Shown piece after piece: positions 1 through 7,886 of a stretch of DNA of 13,765 nucleotides. Source of the DNA: Flavobacteriia bacterium (GTDB lineage: Bacteria; Bacteroidota; Bacteroidia; Flavobacteriales; Schleiferiaceae); contig CATILC010000221.1 in assembly GCA_949516455.1 (NCBI GenBank), forward strand, positions 1 through 13,765, given 5' to 3'. Position 1 is the stretch's first letter. Each line of letters begins with the position of its first letter. The position numbers and the translations under genes were made by a program. The notes below the pieces were generated by a model. The model saw only the letters and a program-made list of their open reading frames with translations, searched no databases and was not told where the DNA came from.

Positions 1-2221
1 CCTTGTAGGCCCGCTCCCGATAGGATTCTCCATGGCGGCCCAAAGCCACTGAAAGCTTGCATCGGGTTTTGTCGTCCCAGCCATTGTCGAGCTGTCCTTT
101 GTGCGCTTCGAGTTCGTTTTTGCATGATCTCAGCAGATCGCGAACTTCTTCGTGCAGACGGAAAGACTCAGGTCCTTCCTCGCGGACCCAATCCATGAGG
201 AATTGAGTGAATCGCCGCATGTAGTTCAGCGTGACCATGGAAACCCCATTGCCCACCAGGGCATTGTTCGCATCGTTCCACTCCGGACGCTGGGTGTTCA
301 TCCATATCCCGGCTTCCGGGATGAAATTGTAGAGCTTGGTCAGCCAGGAAATGAGCAGTTTTTCCATCAAGCTGCTCTTGAGCAATTGCCCATTGGGCGC
401 ATTCATCAGACGCTGATCGTTACCCAGCTGAGCCACCCGGTTTTCGATGTCCTCATGCAGCTGATCGTCGAACCAAATGGTGTCCTGGGGATCGGCCACG
501 ATATCGTCGAACGAACGGATGCGGTAAGGCACATTGGCAAACACCAGGGATTCGTCGTTCGCCCATTTGACCAGATCCAACTGCCCGTGTGCCTTTGCGA
601 TCTCCAGCAATTTGAGCAGATAGATGATCTGGTGATCTCCCCAATAACCGATGTAGGACCATGAGTCGTCGGGCTCGATGACCTCCCAGTCCACGCCTTC
701 TCGTGAAATGCGGTATGGATTGTATCCATCGACCGTGGAGGCGTTCAGGAACTTGATGATCATTCCTGTCATAAAGGTGGGGAAAGACAAGGCCAGCGCC
801 TCCCAGTTCTGAAAAATGTCGCGCCAATTGCCCGCATAGGCCCGATAGCGACTTCCGTCCTCGTTCTTGAGTTCGATATCGAAGCGGTTCCAGGGTCGGC
901 TCGGATCACCATGCCTTCTGCTGAAGGTTAGCGGCATATACTCATACAACAAGCGCGTCAGGTCAGGATTTGCCGATATCCAGTCTGCCTTTTGGAGCTG
1001 TGAATATTCCATCTCTGCCGGAAGGGCTTCAAAATGCTTTTTGTTGGTCTCGAACAACAGATTGTTCATCGAGTGGATGTACTCGGCCCAGTCCTTGGTC
1101 TCGATCCGGTAGTCCTCCTCGAATATCCCGCCCCGCATCACATTGTACAGCACATTGGCATAGTGCCTGGCCACACAGAGCTCGTCGGCCGTTTGCTGCA
1201 GCCCATCTGCTTTGGCCACGATCTTTTTGAGTTCGATGCCATCGTTCAGCAGATCCTCCTCCACATCCTTCTTCAGGCCTTGCACATCCGATCCGATGCG
1301 CCGGACCAAGTCCATGATCTGGGGCTGGCTCTTCTGCCCATCCAGGCAGAGGTGCCACTCCTTGCACTCCTTACTTGGAAGTTCGAAGCGGTCGCTTAAG
1401 AGGTAGGCCCCGGCCACACCTTTTTTGTCCGTTTCCTGGGCGATATCCTCTCCTCGCAGAAAGGCAGGTATCTGCTCTGAGGAAACCAGCACCTGGGCAT
1501 CGGGAAGCCCCATTGACCAGCACACTGAAGCCTTGAGGGCCTCAGCTGGTTCTGCCCGGTCCACGATGATCGCGCTCAGCGCATAGATCCCCAATTTGGA
1601 TTCTGGGTGCAGCTCTGATCGCTTATAGGCATTGGCCAGATTGCTCCGTTCATTTTGAAGACCGGAATCCACTCCGTAGGGAAGAATATTCTGTACTCCA
1701 TCGAGCAGGTCGATCTGCACGTCCTCAGCACCTTCATTGATCAATGCACAACTGCGGACGAATCCAAAGCGCTCTGAAAAACGCCAGCGGTAGGCGAATC
1801 GGATCTGGAGTTCCTTGTTCACCTCCTCGAACAAAAGCTCATTTCCCCAAACGCTCTTGCTCAGGTGCCGATCGATGGGGTAGATGCCTTCGTACTTGCT
1901 GGAGAAAGGATGCCAGAGATAGGTCGTCCCTCCTTTCGTAACACGCAAAGCGGTGATCGGCCCCGTCCAGGGAACGATCCGGGTGATCTTGTCGTCGGTG
2001 TAATACGGGAAGAGGGCATTGTCTTCGTTTCCTCTGCCAGCGGATAGCCCGCCACTGCTGGAAATGAACATCCAATGATCCGAATGGCTCACCAGAGTCA
2101 TGAAAAAGGGCGGCATCTGGTCCGCATGTTCGATGCGCAGGAATCTGTTTCCGTATCGATCAACGAATCGGCCCACTGCACGATTTTCCTCCTGCTTTAG
2201 AGGCGTTTGACTCAAATACAT
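1..2221 (-). CDS. Clan GH-Q (GH94-like) glycoside phosphorylase, probable beta-1,3-glucan phosphorylase (GH149 candidate), 3'-truncated by window edge
   Basis: This open frame runs from an ATG at 2221 off the left edge without a stop; 740 residues are visible. There is no signal peptide (it begins MYLSQTPLKQ), so the protein should be cytoplasmic, where phosphate and glucose-1-phosphate are useful. The first 300 or so residues look beta-rich, followed by an alpha-helical barrel region. Three motifs parallel GH94-type phosphorylases: R467-D468-x-x-Q471 (like the family RDxxQD), P-D518-D519-x-W521 (like DDPLWL), and E-W-N-D650 (like the DWND that carries the general-acid aspartate). D650 is therefore the candidate catalytic acid. 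The known family reaction is reversible phosphorolysis of beta-glucosides to alpha-glucose-1-phosphate. GH149 enzymes act on beta-1,3-glucans, are about 1100 residues long and occur in Bacteroidota, which fits the length and the GH16 neighbour 16 bp upstream. GH94 or GH161, or an uncharacterised sister family, remain possible. I am confident of the clan and only moderately so of the family. Confidence 0.68.
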   Translation of the reverse strand, partial: MYLSQTPLKQEENRAVGRFVDRYGNRFLRIEHADQMPPFFMTLVSHSDHWMFISSSGGLSAGRGNEDNALFPYYTDDKITRIVPWTGPITALRVTKGGTTYLWHPFSSKYEGIYPIDRHLSKSVWGNELLFEEVNKELQIRFAYRWRFSERFGFVRSCALINEGAEDVQIDLLDGVQNILPYGVDSGLQNERSNLANAYKRSELHPESKLGIYALSAIIVDRAEPAEALKASVCWSMGLPDAQVLVSSEQIPAFLRGEDIAQETDKKGVAGAYLLSDRFELPSKECKEWHLCLDGQKSQPQIMDLVRRIGSDVQGLKKDVEEDLLNDGIELKKIVAKADGLQQTADELCVARHYANVLYNVMRGGIFEEDYRIETKDWAEYIHSMNNLLFETNKKHFEALPAEMEYSQLQKADWISANPDLTRLLYEYMPLTFSRRHGDPSRPWNRFDIELKNEDGSRYRAYAGNWRDIFQNWEALALSFPTFMTGMIIKFLNASTVDGYNPYRISREGVDWEVIEPDDSWSYIGYWGDHQIIYLLKLLEIAKAHGQLDLVKWANDESLVFANVPYRIRSFDDIVADPQDTIWFDDQLHEDIENRVAQLGNDQRLMNAPNGQLLKSSLMEKLLISWLTKLYNFIPEAGIWMNTQRPEWNDANNALVGNGVSMVTLNYMRRFTQFLMDWVREEGPESFRLHEEVRDLLRSCKNELEAHKGQLDNGWDDKTRCKLSVALGRHGESYRERAYK

Positions 2222-2237
2222 AAAAAGGCTTAGCGAG

Positions 2238-3506
2238 TTAGGGGTCTGTCTTTTCGTAGACCCGGACATAGTCGAGTTCAAAGATCTGCGTACTCATCTC
2301 GGGATCCATCCCCAGAGCACCTCCCCAGCCCCCGCCCATGGCGAGGTTCAGGATGAGGTTTTGAGGCTGGTCGAATGGCCATTCCCGGCGGTTCGCACTC
2401 TTGTCATAGAGGTAATAGAGCTCGTCGTCCACATATCCGCGGACCTCTGTGGGCGTCCACTCCACGGAATAAGTGTGCCAGGTGCCAGCCATGTCCGCAA
2501 CAGGTCGAACACTGGAGATCTGGTTGCCGATCTTGAAATAATAGGCGGGGGTATGTACGGTCGCATGTGCAATGCCGTCTCCGGTGCTGTCGTTCAATTC
2601 GAATCCGACACTTTCCAAAATGTCGATCTCTCCACAATACGGCCAGCTCAATTCATCCACATAGGCATTTCCCAGGGTCCAGCCCGCTGCCCAGTTTCCA
2701 CGCTGACGCGGCACCTTGGCCCTGAGTTCGATCTTGCCATAGAGAAAGGCCACTTTCCCGCGGGTGGTCAGGCGGGCTGATGTCCAGGTCTCATCGTTCT
2801 CACTCTTTTTTGCCTCGATAATGAGGGAACCGTTCTCTGTTCGGGCATTCTCATCGCGCCGCTCTGTATAGTACTGCAGTTCGTTGTTCCCCCAGCCCCA
2901 GTTGCCGAGGTCATAGGTCCACTTGGAGGTGTCGATCTGCTCTGTTTCAAATTCATCACTCCAAACCAATCCCCACTGGCTTCCTTCCATGGATTGGGTC
3001 ATGATGCGCGTGGAGGCCCTGTGTTCCCTGAGCAGAGTGAAGGTGGCCATGTGGAGCTGAATTCCATTCTTTCGCGAATGAATGCGCATGGGATGCAGCG
3101 TATCCGCCCTTAGAGGACTGCCATCCACAGAAACCGTGTCGAGCGAGTCGCCATTGGAGATCCTCAATGCGCCCGTGATGTTGTAGGTGCGCCCATCGGG
3201 GTTGTCCACATAATCCTCGATCCACAGTTCCGACCCTTCAGCTGACGCACTTGCCACAACTTCGCTCGCGTAGCGGCCGGAAATTGGGAATTGCAGCCTC
3301 AGCTCCACCCATTGCCCGCTGTCCAGACGAAGAGAACCGTCCTCGGAAACGGCCATGGCAGAATCTGAAAATGCGTAGGCCTCCGTTGGAAACCATTGCA
3401 CTTGAATGGCCCCGGCCAGGTCTTGTTTAACTGCAGTTTCGTTTGCAGATTGACACGAATTCAGCAGGCCCAAAAGGCCCAGTCCGATCCAACTATGCGG
3501 TCTCAT
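2238..3506 (-). CDS. GH16 beta-glucanase (laminarinase-like) lipoprotein with N-terminal beta-sandwich-like module
   Basis: Secreted endo-beta-glucanase, 422 residues from the ATG at 3506. An in-frame TTG at 3512 would overlap the upstream stop, but the ATG two bases after that stop gives a cleaner signal peptide. The lipobox is L-N-S-C18, so it should be an acylated envelope protein. Residues 33-163 form a beta-rich module before the catalytic domain; its end (MRIHSRKNGIQLHMATF) is reminiscent of carbohydrate-binding modules, but I cannot name a family. The GH16 domain covers about 176-420. It has the catalytic signature E293-I-D295-I-L-E298 (nucleophile, assisting Asp, acid/base), the NNELQYYT segment typical of bacterial laminarinases, and the usual end ELDYVRVYEK. 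Those features favour beta-1,3- or mixed beta-1,3/1,4-glucan over agar or carrageenan. It sits 2 nt after the MFS gene and 16 nt before the phosphorylase, so co-transcription is likely. Exact linkage specificity is inferred. Confidence 0.9.
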   Translation of the reverse strand: MRPHSWIGLGLLGLLNSCQSANETAVKQDLAGAIQVQWFPTEAYAFSDSAMAVSEDGSLRLDSGQWVELRLQFPISGRYASEVVASASAEGSELWIEDYVDNPDGRTYNITGALRISNGDSLDTVSVDGSPLRADTLHPMRIHSRKNGIQLHMATFTLLREHRASTRIMTQSMEGSQWGLVWSDEFETEQIDTSKWTYDLGNWGWGNNELQYYTERRDENARTENGSLIIEAKKSENDETWTSARLTTRGKVAFLYGKIELRAKVPRQRGNWAAGWTLGNAYVDELSWPYCGEIDILESVGFELNDSTGDGIAHATVHTPAYYFKIGNQISSVRPVADMAGTWHTYSVEWTPTEVRGYVDDELYYLYDKSANRREWPFDQPQNLILNLAMGGGWGGALGMDPEMSTQIFELDYVRVYEKTDP

Positions 3507-3508
3507 GA

Positions 3509-5053
3509 TCAATTCTTTTGTTTGACGAGCATCTCCTCCAGTTCCTCCAGCGATCTACCCTTGGTCTCGGGAAGAATGCGCAGCAAGAGAAGGACACCGA
3601 AGGCGGCGATCAGTCCATAAATCAGGAAAGTGGTCGCGCTGCCCAGATTGGACAGCTCCCAGGGGAAGATCTGCTGGATCAACCAGCTGACAAAGGAGTT
3701 CACAAAACCGATCACCCCAATGGCCAGGCCGCGGTAGAGGTTGGGGAATAACTCGGAAAGCATGACCCACATGACCGGGCCCAAAGAGAAGGCGAAACAG
3801 GCGATGAAGCCCAGTATGCCCGCCAGAACGAGGGTCGAATTCATGTCGATGGCCGCCTCCAGAATGTTTCCTTCGTTCCGGGCAAATTCCTGATTGCCAA
3901 TGAGCTCTTTGATCTCGTTCTTGAAGACCACATCGCTTTCAAATACAGCGCCCTCCAAAGAAGACAGCCCTGTCACGCCCGATGCCTCCAAAGCCGCAAT
4001 GTCTGAGGCCTCGAGTTGATAGCGCGCCTGACTGAATCCATAAGCACAAAGCAAAAGACTAATGGCGATGCCGGTGATGCCGATCAGCAGCAATGGTCTT
4101 CTGCCCATGCGATCGATCAGGAAGATGGCCGCCAGGGTAAAGATGACCGTTGTGAAACTCAGAAGAACACCTGAGGAAAATGCGGCATCCGTTCCTATGC
4201 CAGTTTGCTTGAAGATGGATGTGGCGTAAAAATAGACCGCGTTGATGCCCGTGGCCTGTTGCAGAATGCCCAAACTCAGGCCCACAAGAAGGATGTAGCG
4301 CAGAGCCGGTTGGAAAAGCTCTCCGATGCCCACCTTTCTTTCCTGGTCTTTTTCGCTGAAACTCTTGTTGATGGTCTCCATCTCGATCTTGCCCTGCTCG
4401 CTACCGTGGATGCTTTCCAGCACCTGCTGCGCCTCGACTTCCATATTTTTTGCATACAGCCACCTCGGGCTTCTCGGCACGAAAAACAGCAGAATGAAAT
4501 AGAGAATGGCCGGGAAGAATTCCACACCGAGCATCCAGCGCCATACCGTATCGTCGGTCAGGACACTGTCTGGAGCGCCGTTGAATTGGTTGAAATAATA
4601 ATTGCTCAAAAAAGCGGCAAAGAAGCCCAAAACGATATTCAACTGCTGAATGGAGACGAGCATGCCTCTGTTCTCTGCAGAGGAGATCTCCGCTATGTAC
4701 ATGGGCGCCAGGATCAGTGCGGCACCAAAGGCCAAACCACCGATCATTCGGGCGATGTACAGGGATTCATAGGAAAACGCATAAGCAGAAGCAAGCGCAG
4801 AAAGTGCATAAAGGAAGGCCACGCCGATCAGGATCTTCTTTCTTCCGATCAGATCGCTCAGTCTTCCAGCAATGAGCATGGCGATCATCGCCGCAAAGGA
4901 GGGCGAACTGACCACCCAGCCATTCTGCGCATCACTGAGATCGAATTCCGGAGCCGCATAGGACATAACGCCCGAAATGATCCCTGCATCAAAGCCGAAA
5001 AGGAACCCCCCAAGCGAAACCACAAAAGCGACAAGTATGGTCTTTCTTGTCAT
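3509..5053 (-). CDS. MFS sugar porter (SP family) inner-membrane sugar:proton symporter
   Basis: Twelve-helix permease of 514 residues that would import sugars released by the locus across the inner membrane. Sugar-porter signatures are all present: GRLSDLIGRKK (63-73, loop 2-3), PRSPRWL (193-199), QQATGIN (265-271, the sugar-contacting glutamine motif in TM7), DRMGRRP (314-320), GPVMWVMLSELFP (425-437) and the C-terminal PETKGRS (495-501). A hydrophilic segment of about 60 residues (343-405) lies between TM9 and TM10. It makes the protein longer than XylE-type porters (about 490), and I believe similar insertions occur in other Bacteroidota members. The ATG at 5053 gives a short N-terminus directly before TM1 (FGFDAGIISG). 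It is the first gene of the catabolic block, with the GH16 gene starting 2 nt after its stop. Substrate is not readable from sequence; glucose or a small gluco-oligosaccharide is the contextual guess. Confidence 0.93.
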   Translation of the reverse strand: MTRKTILVAFVVSLGGFLFGFDAGIISGVMSYAAPEFDLSDAQNGWVVSSPSFAAMIAMLIAGRLSDLIGRKKILIGVAFLYALSALASAYAFSYESLYIARMIGGLAFGAALILAPMYIAEISSAENRGMLVSIQQLNIVLGFFAAFLSNYYFNQFNGAPDSVLTDDTVWRWMLGVEFFPAILYFILLFFVPRSPRWLYAKNMEVEAQQVLESIHGSEQGKIEMETINKSFSEKDQERKVGIGELFQPALRYILLVGLSLGILQQATGINAVYFYATSIFKQTGIGTDAAFSSGVLLSFTTVIFTLAAIFLIDRMGRRPLLLIGITGIAISLLLCAYGFSQARYQLEASDIAALEASGVTGLSSLEGAVFESDVVFKNEIKELIGNQEFARNEGNILEAAIDMNSTLVLAGILGFIACFAFSLGPVMWVMLSELFPNLYRGLAIGVIGFVNSFVSWLIQQIFPWELSNLGSATTFLIYGLIAAFGVLLLLRILPETKGRSLEELEEMLVKQKN

Positions 5054-5085
5054 CGTCTTTATTTAAGCACACACATTTCCGGGGG

Positions 5086-5113
5086 AAAAAAATGCGCGTT
5101 GGTTCAATTGCGC
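5086..5113 (-). terminator. Imperfect hairpin with T-run: weak terminator or attenuator between regulator and transporter genes
   Basis: Read on the minus strand, GCGC-AA-TTG-AAC-CAA-C-GCGC is followed by A and seven T. This is a GCGC/GCGC outer stem, an internal asymmetric bulge and a TTG/CAA inner stem. It lies 68 nt after the response-regulator stop and 33 nt before the MFS start codon. The fold is weaker than the terminator at 7846-7869. It could end the kinase/regulator transcript, or attenuate read-through into the transporter, GH16 and phosphorylase genes. There is little room for a full promoter between it and the MFS start. I found no convincing Bacteroidota promoter (TTTG/TAnnTTTG) in this 127 bp gap. 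Confidence 0.4.
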
Positions 5114-5180
5114 GGCCAATTTAGTGGAATCCGCGGCGACAGCGAATAAATAAGAATGGATTTGTCCGTGGAGACCGAAG

Positions 5181-5915
5181 TCAACCGCCCGAAATCGCCT
5201 GCACGAAAGCCTCCTTCTTCCTTCGGGAAACTTCGACCCTGGTGCCGTCTTCCATCAAAGCGTAGCCCCCATCTTCCTTGAGGAACCGCACCACGGCATC
5301 CAGGTTGACCAGATGGGACTGGTGTATCCGGAAGAAGCCCTCTGGCGAGAGCATCTCTTCAAATTCTTTAAGGGTCTTTGTGACCACGATCTGTTTTTTG
5401 TCCTTCAAATGAAAAACAGTGTAGTTGTTCGAGGATTCGCAACGAACGACCTCTTCCTTCTTGACCAATTCGATCCCCTTCAGGGAGGGCAGCGCCAGCT
5501 TCTGCACCTTCGACCGATTCTGGACCAGTGCTTCCAGCTTCAAATTCAGGTCGTACTTCTCGCTGTTCTCCCGCACCTTCAGCAGCGCGTCCTGAAGTAG
5601 ATCCGGGTCCACGGGTTTGGTGAGGTAGTCGATGGCGCTGTAGCGAAACGCCCGAAGGGCATACTCATCGTGTGCTGTGACGAAAATGAGCTGAAAGTCT
5701 TTGTAACGTACCTGCTCCAGAACATCAAATCCGGTCCCATCGTCCATTTGAATGTCGAGAAAGACCAATTCGGGTTCGGAATCATCGATCAGTGCCACGC
5801 CTTCCGCCACCGAAGAGGCTTCGGCCACCACCTGAACCGAATCATCGAGAAGCGTCAGGAGGTTCTTCAGGGCCGAGCGGCCCTTGGCCTCGTCATCTAT
5901 GAGGATTGCTTTCAA
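5181..5915 (-). CDS. LytTR-family DNA-binding response regulator
   Basis: Cytoplasmic transcription regulator of 244 residues. The N-terminal receiver domain (about 1-120) has the acidic pair D7/D8, phosphoacceptor D54 in VFLDIQ, T80 and K100 followed by proline (TKP). These are all the residues needed for aspartyl phosphorylation. A linker leads to a C-terminal LytTR domain (about 138-240) with hallmark segments FFRIHQSHLVNLD (194-206) and VSRRKKEAF (229-237). Such domains bind imperfect direct repeats as dimers. The start is a TTG at 5915: no in-frame ATG precedes the receiver, and the reading MKAILIDDE is the usual domain beginning. The sensor kinase stop lies 5 nt upstream, so the two are almost certainly translated from one message. 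Its position between the SusCD operon and the catabolic genes suggests it controls one or both; no binding site was identified. Confidence 0.95.
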   Translation of the reverse strand: MKAILIDDEAKGRSALKNLLTLLDDSVQVVAEASSVAEGVALIDDSEPELVFLDIQMDDGTGFDVLEQVRYKDFQLIFVTAHDEYALRAFRYSAIDYLTKPVDPDLLQDALLKVRENSEKYDLNLKLEALVQNRSKVQKLALPSLKGIELVKKEEVVRCESSNNYTVFHLKDKKQIVVTKTLKEFEEMLSPEGFFRIHQSHLVNLDAVVRFLKEDGGYALMEDGTRVEVSRRKKEAFVQAISGG

Positions 5916-5920
5916 AATAT

Positions 5921-7789
5921 TCAGTCTTCGATCAAAGGTAGTATCAATTCCACCCGAACGCCGGTAGCGCCCTCCTCCGCATCCGACCGATCACTCAGCG
6001 TTCGGGAACAATGGAAATCGTATTTCTTGCTCAGAAAAGCAAGGCGTTTATCGGTGAGTTCCAGGGCCACTGAGGTTTTCTCGACACCGCCAAAATTCTC
6101 CGTCCTTTTCTCGGTCTGGGCCTTGAGTCCCGCCCCATTGTCCAGAACTTCGATCTTCAAGGCTTCGCCTTTTTCTTTGATCTTCAGTTCCAATAGCCCG
6201 TCTTTCTCCATGCCCCGAAACCCGTGCTTGATGGCGTTTTCAAGAAACGGCTGTATGATCATCGGTGGAATGGAAGCGCTTTCCCTCAATTCGTCATCAC
6301 ATTCGATCTCAAATCGGAATTTATCGTCAAAGCGAAGGACTTCCAATTCCAGATAATCGTTCAGGATCTTGAGCTCATTGTCCAATGAGATGAGCTCCTT
6401 CTCATTCCACTCGAGGGTGGCGCGCATCAAACGGGCCAGCTTGCTCAAAAAGCGGCTGGATTCCAGCGGCTGGTTGCCCAGGATGAAATTTTGGATGGAA
6501 TACAGTGCATTGAAGAAGAAGTGCGGATTCATTTGCGACCTCAGCAATTGCAATTCCAACTTCTCTCGCTCCTGCGTCTCGATCAGTTCGTTGCGCTTGG
6601 CAGCAGCCCGTTGCAATTTCCGACGCAAAAGAAAAAGGGAAAACAGAAACAGGGCCAGCAGCAGGCCGATGGTCAGCCAGGAGATCCTCCGCGACAAAAG
6701 CAGCTCTCGATTCCTGGCCTCGAGTTCATTTTTCTTCGCGTTCTTGGTCTTTTGGAGCTGCTGCTCCAGATCGCTCATCTTGATCGCTCTGTCGTAGCTC
6801 TTCACGCTGTCCCTGAAATCCGACCATCGCTTGTGGACCTTCAGGGCCTCCTTGGATCGCCCCTGTTCTTCCAGACATTGAGACATGTTGAGCAAGGCAT
6901 AGGCCATGAGTTCAATCTCTCCGGAGGACTGGATGACTTCCTGGTATTGGGCGAGCGCGCGTTCGTACTTCCCTTCTTCCTGATAGTGGTTGGCCAGGGC
7001 ATTCCGGGCTTCGGCCAATCTTCTTCCCTGAGGCAACCGCAAAGCGATCTTAAGTGCCTCTTCAAGCATGGGAAACGCGCTTTCAAAACGACCACTCATC
7101 GAATGAACACTGCCCAAGTCGATGAGCGCCTGAGAAAGGGCCATGCTGTCCGGGACCGAGCGGGCGAGTTCGATCACTTCCTGAAAACGGCTTTCTGCAG
7201 CCGCCGTATCGCCAACATATAAGTGGCACCCGCCGAGGTTATTCAGGGCGATGAGCCTCCAGCCCAGCTGATGTCCGCGGTACTCCATTGCCTCCTGCAG
7301 CAATTCAATGGCCTTCTCGTGGCGGTCCAAATAAGACTCGACATTGGCCAGATTGAGCAATACGCTGGCCATGCGCAAGCTGTCTTCGGCCATTTCAGCA
7401 ATCGCCAAGGCCCGCTGATAGCGCAAATAGGCAAGCTCCAAGAGCCCGTATCTTTCAGCGGCCAATCCATAGTACATGAGCATACTCGCCCGCATAGAAC
7501 AGGCGGTATCTTCCAACGGCTGAGCAAGTCCCATTCTCAGGTAGTGGTCAGCGGAATCCAGGTCCTCGAAAATGAGAAAGTATCTGCCCAGGTTCTTGAG
7601 CGCGCCAACATAGGCGTCTTGCGCTTCTGCCTGAAATGCGAGGGACCGGGTTTGGTGGAGCGCCGAAATGACCGAAGAATCAGCAGAACTGATCCGCCCA
7701 AACTGGGCCTGGTTCAACGAATCGAAGTCCATGGGTTGCGCCTGAAGACAGGTCCCGATGAGCCATACAAGAATCCAGCGCAGATCCAT
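5921..7789 (-). CDS. TPR-sensor histidine kinase (LytS-like His_kinase/HATPase), partner of the LytTR regulator
   Basis: Membrane-bound sensor kinase, 622 residues from the ATG at 7789. An ATG at 7822 would add 11 residues ahead of the hydrophobic stretch; I prefer 7789 because it gives a compact signal peptide (RWILVWLIGTCLQA, then Q). Residues about 60-325 are helical TPR repeats (GRFESAFPMLEEALKIA and GKYERALAQYQEVI are typical), presumably periplasmic. A charged helical or coiled-coil stretch (about 335-365) leads to one membrane helix (about 368-389). The cytoplasmic part has the His_kinase motif QMNPH423FFFNAL, the N-box IIQPFLEN518AIKHGF and the ATP-binding DNGAG (550-554). Instead of a glycine-rich G2 box it has KTSVALELTDKRL, which I believe is a common variant in this subfamily. 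It should autophosphorylate H423 and pass phosphate to the regulator 5 nt downstream. Its ligand is unknown; TPRs may sense a partner protein rather than sugar. Confidence 0.94.
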   Translation of the reverse strand: MDLRWILVWLIGTCLQAQPMDFDSLNQAQFGRISSADSSVISALHQTRSLAFQAEAQDAYVGALKNLGRYFLIFEDLDSADHYLRMGLAQPLEDTACSMRASMLMYYGLAAERYGLLELAYLRYQRALAIAEMAEDSLRMASVLLNLANVESYLDRHEKAIELLQEAMEYRGHQLGWRLIALNNLGGCHLYVGDTAAAESRFQEVIELARSVPDSMALSQALIDLGSVHSMSGRFESAFPMLEEALKIALRLPQGRRLAEARNALANHYQEEGKYERALAQYQEVIQSSGEIELMAYALLNMSQCLEEQGRSKEALKVHKRWSDFRDSVKSYDRAIKMSDLEQQLQKTKNAKKNELEARNRELLLSRRISWLTIGLLLALFLFSLFLLRRKLQRAAAKRNELIETQEREKLELQLLRSQMNPHFFFNALYSIQNFILGNQPLESSRFLSKLARLMRATLEWNEKELISLDNELKILNDYLELEVLRFDDKFRFEIECDDELRESASIPPMIIQPFLENAIKHGFRGMEKDGLLELKIKEKGEALKIEVLDNGAGLKAQTEKRTENFGGVEKTSVALELTDKRLAFLSKKYDFHCSRTLSDRSDAEEGATGVRVELILPLIED

Positions 7790-7845
7790 GGCTTGAATAT
7801 CGGCAATTTCAAGACGAGGCATTCGATCGCATCATATGACTCTGC

Positions 7846-7869
7846 AAAAAAAACCACGCCTCGGCGTGG
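7846..7869 (-). terminator. Rho-independent terminator of the susCD operon
   Basis: On the minus strand this is CCACGCC-GA-GGCGTGG followed directly by eight T: a perfect 7 bp GC-rich stem with the smallest loop and a uridine tract. It lies 46 nt after the stop of the last gene of the SusCD operon and 56 nt before the preferred kinase start. It marks the operon boundary and implies the kinase gene has its own promoter, unless read-through occurs. I could not recognise that promoter in the short remaining gap. Confidence 0.93.
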
Positions 7870-7886
7870 TCTTCACTCTTAGGTCA

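Noticed and set aside
3507..3512. TTG start for the GH16 gene overlapping the MFS stop
   Set aside because: The ATG at 3506 gives a normal short lipoprotein signal peptide; the TTG only adds two residues.
4205..5149. Plus-strand open frame of 314 residues
   Set aside because: It lies antisense to the MFS gene, has no recognisable motifs, and a composition expected of a complement of membrane-protein codons. The MFS gene has full family signatures.
7790..7822. Upstream ATG at 7822 for the histidine kinase
   Set aside because: It would put an 11-residue extension with two acidic residues before the signal peptide. It cannot be fully excluded.
7790..7845. Possible TTTG/TAnnTTTG promoter for the kinase gene
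   Set aside because: No pair with acceptable spacing and match was found on the minus strand.
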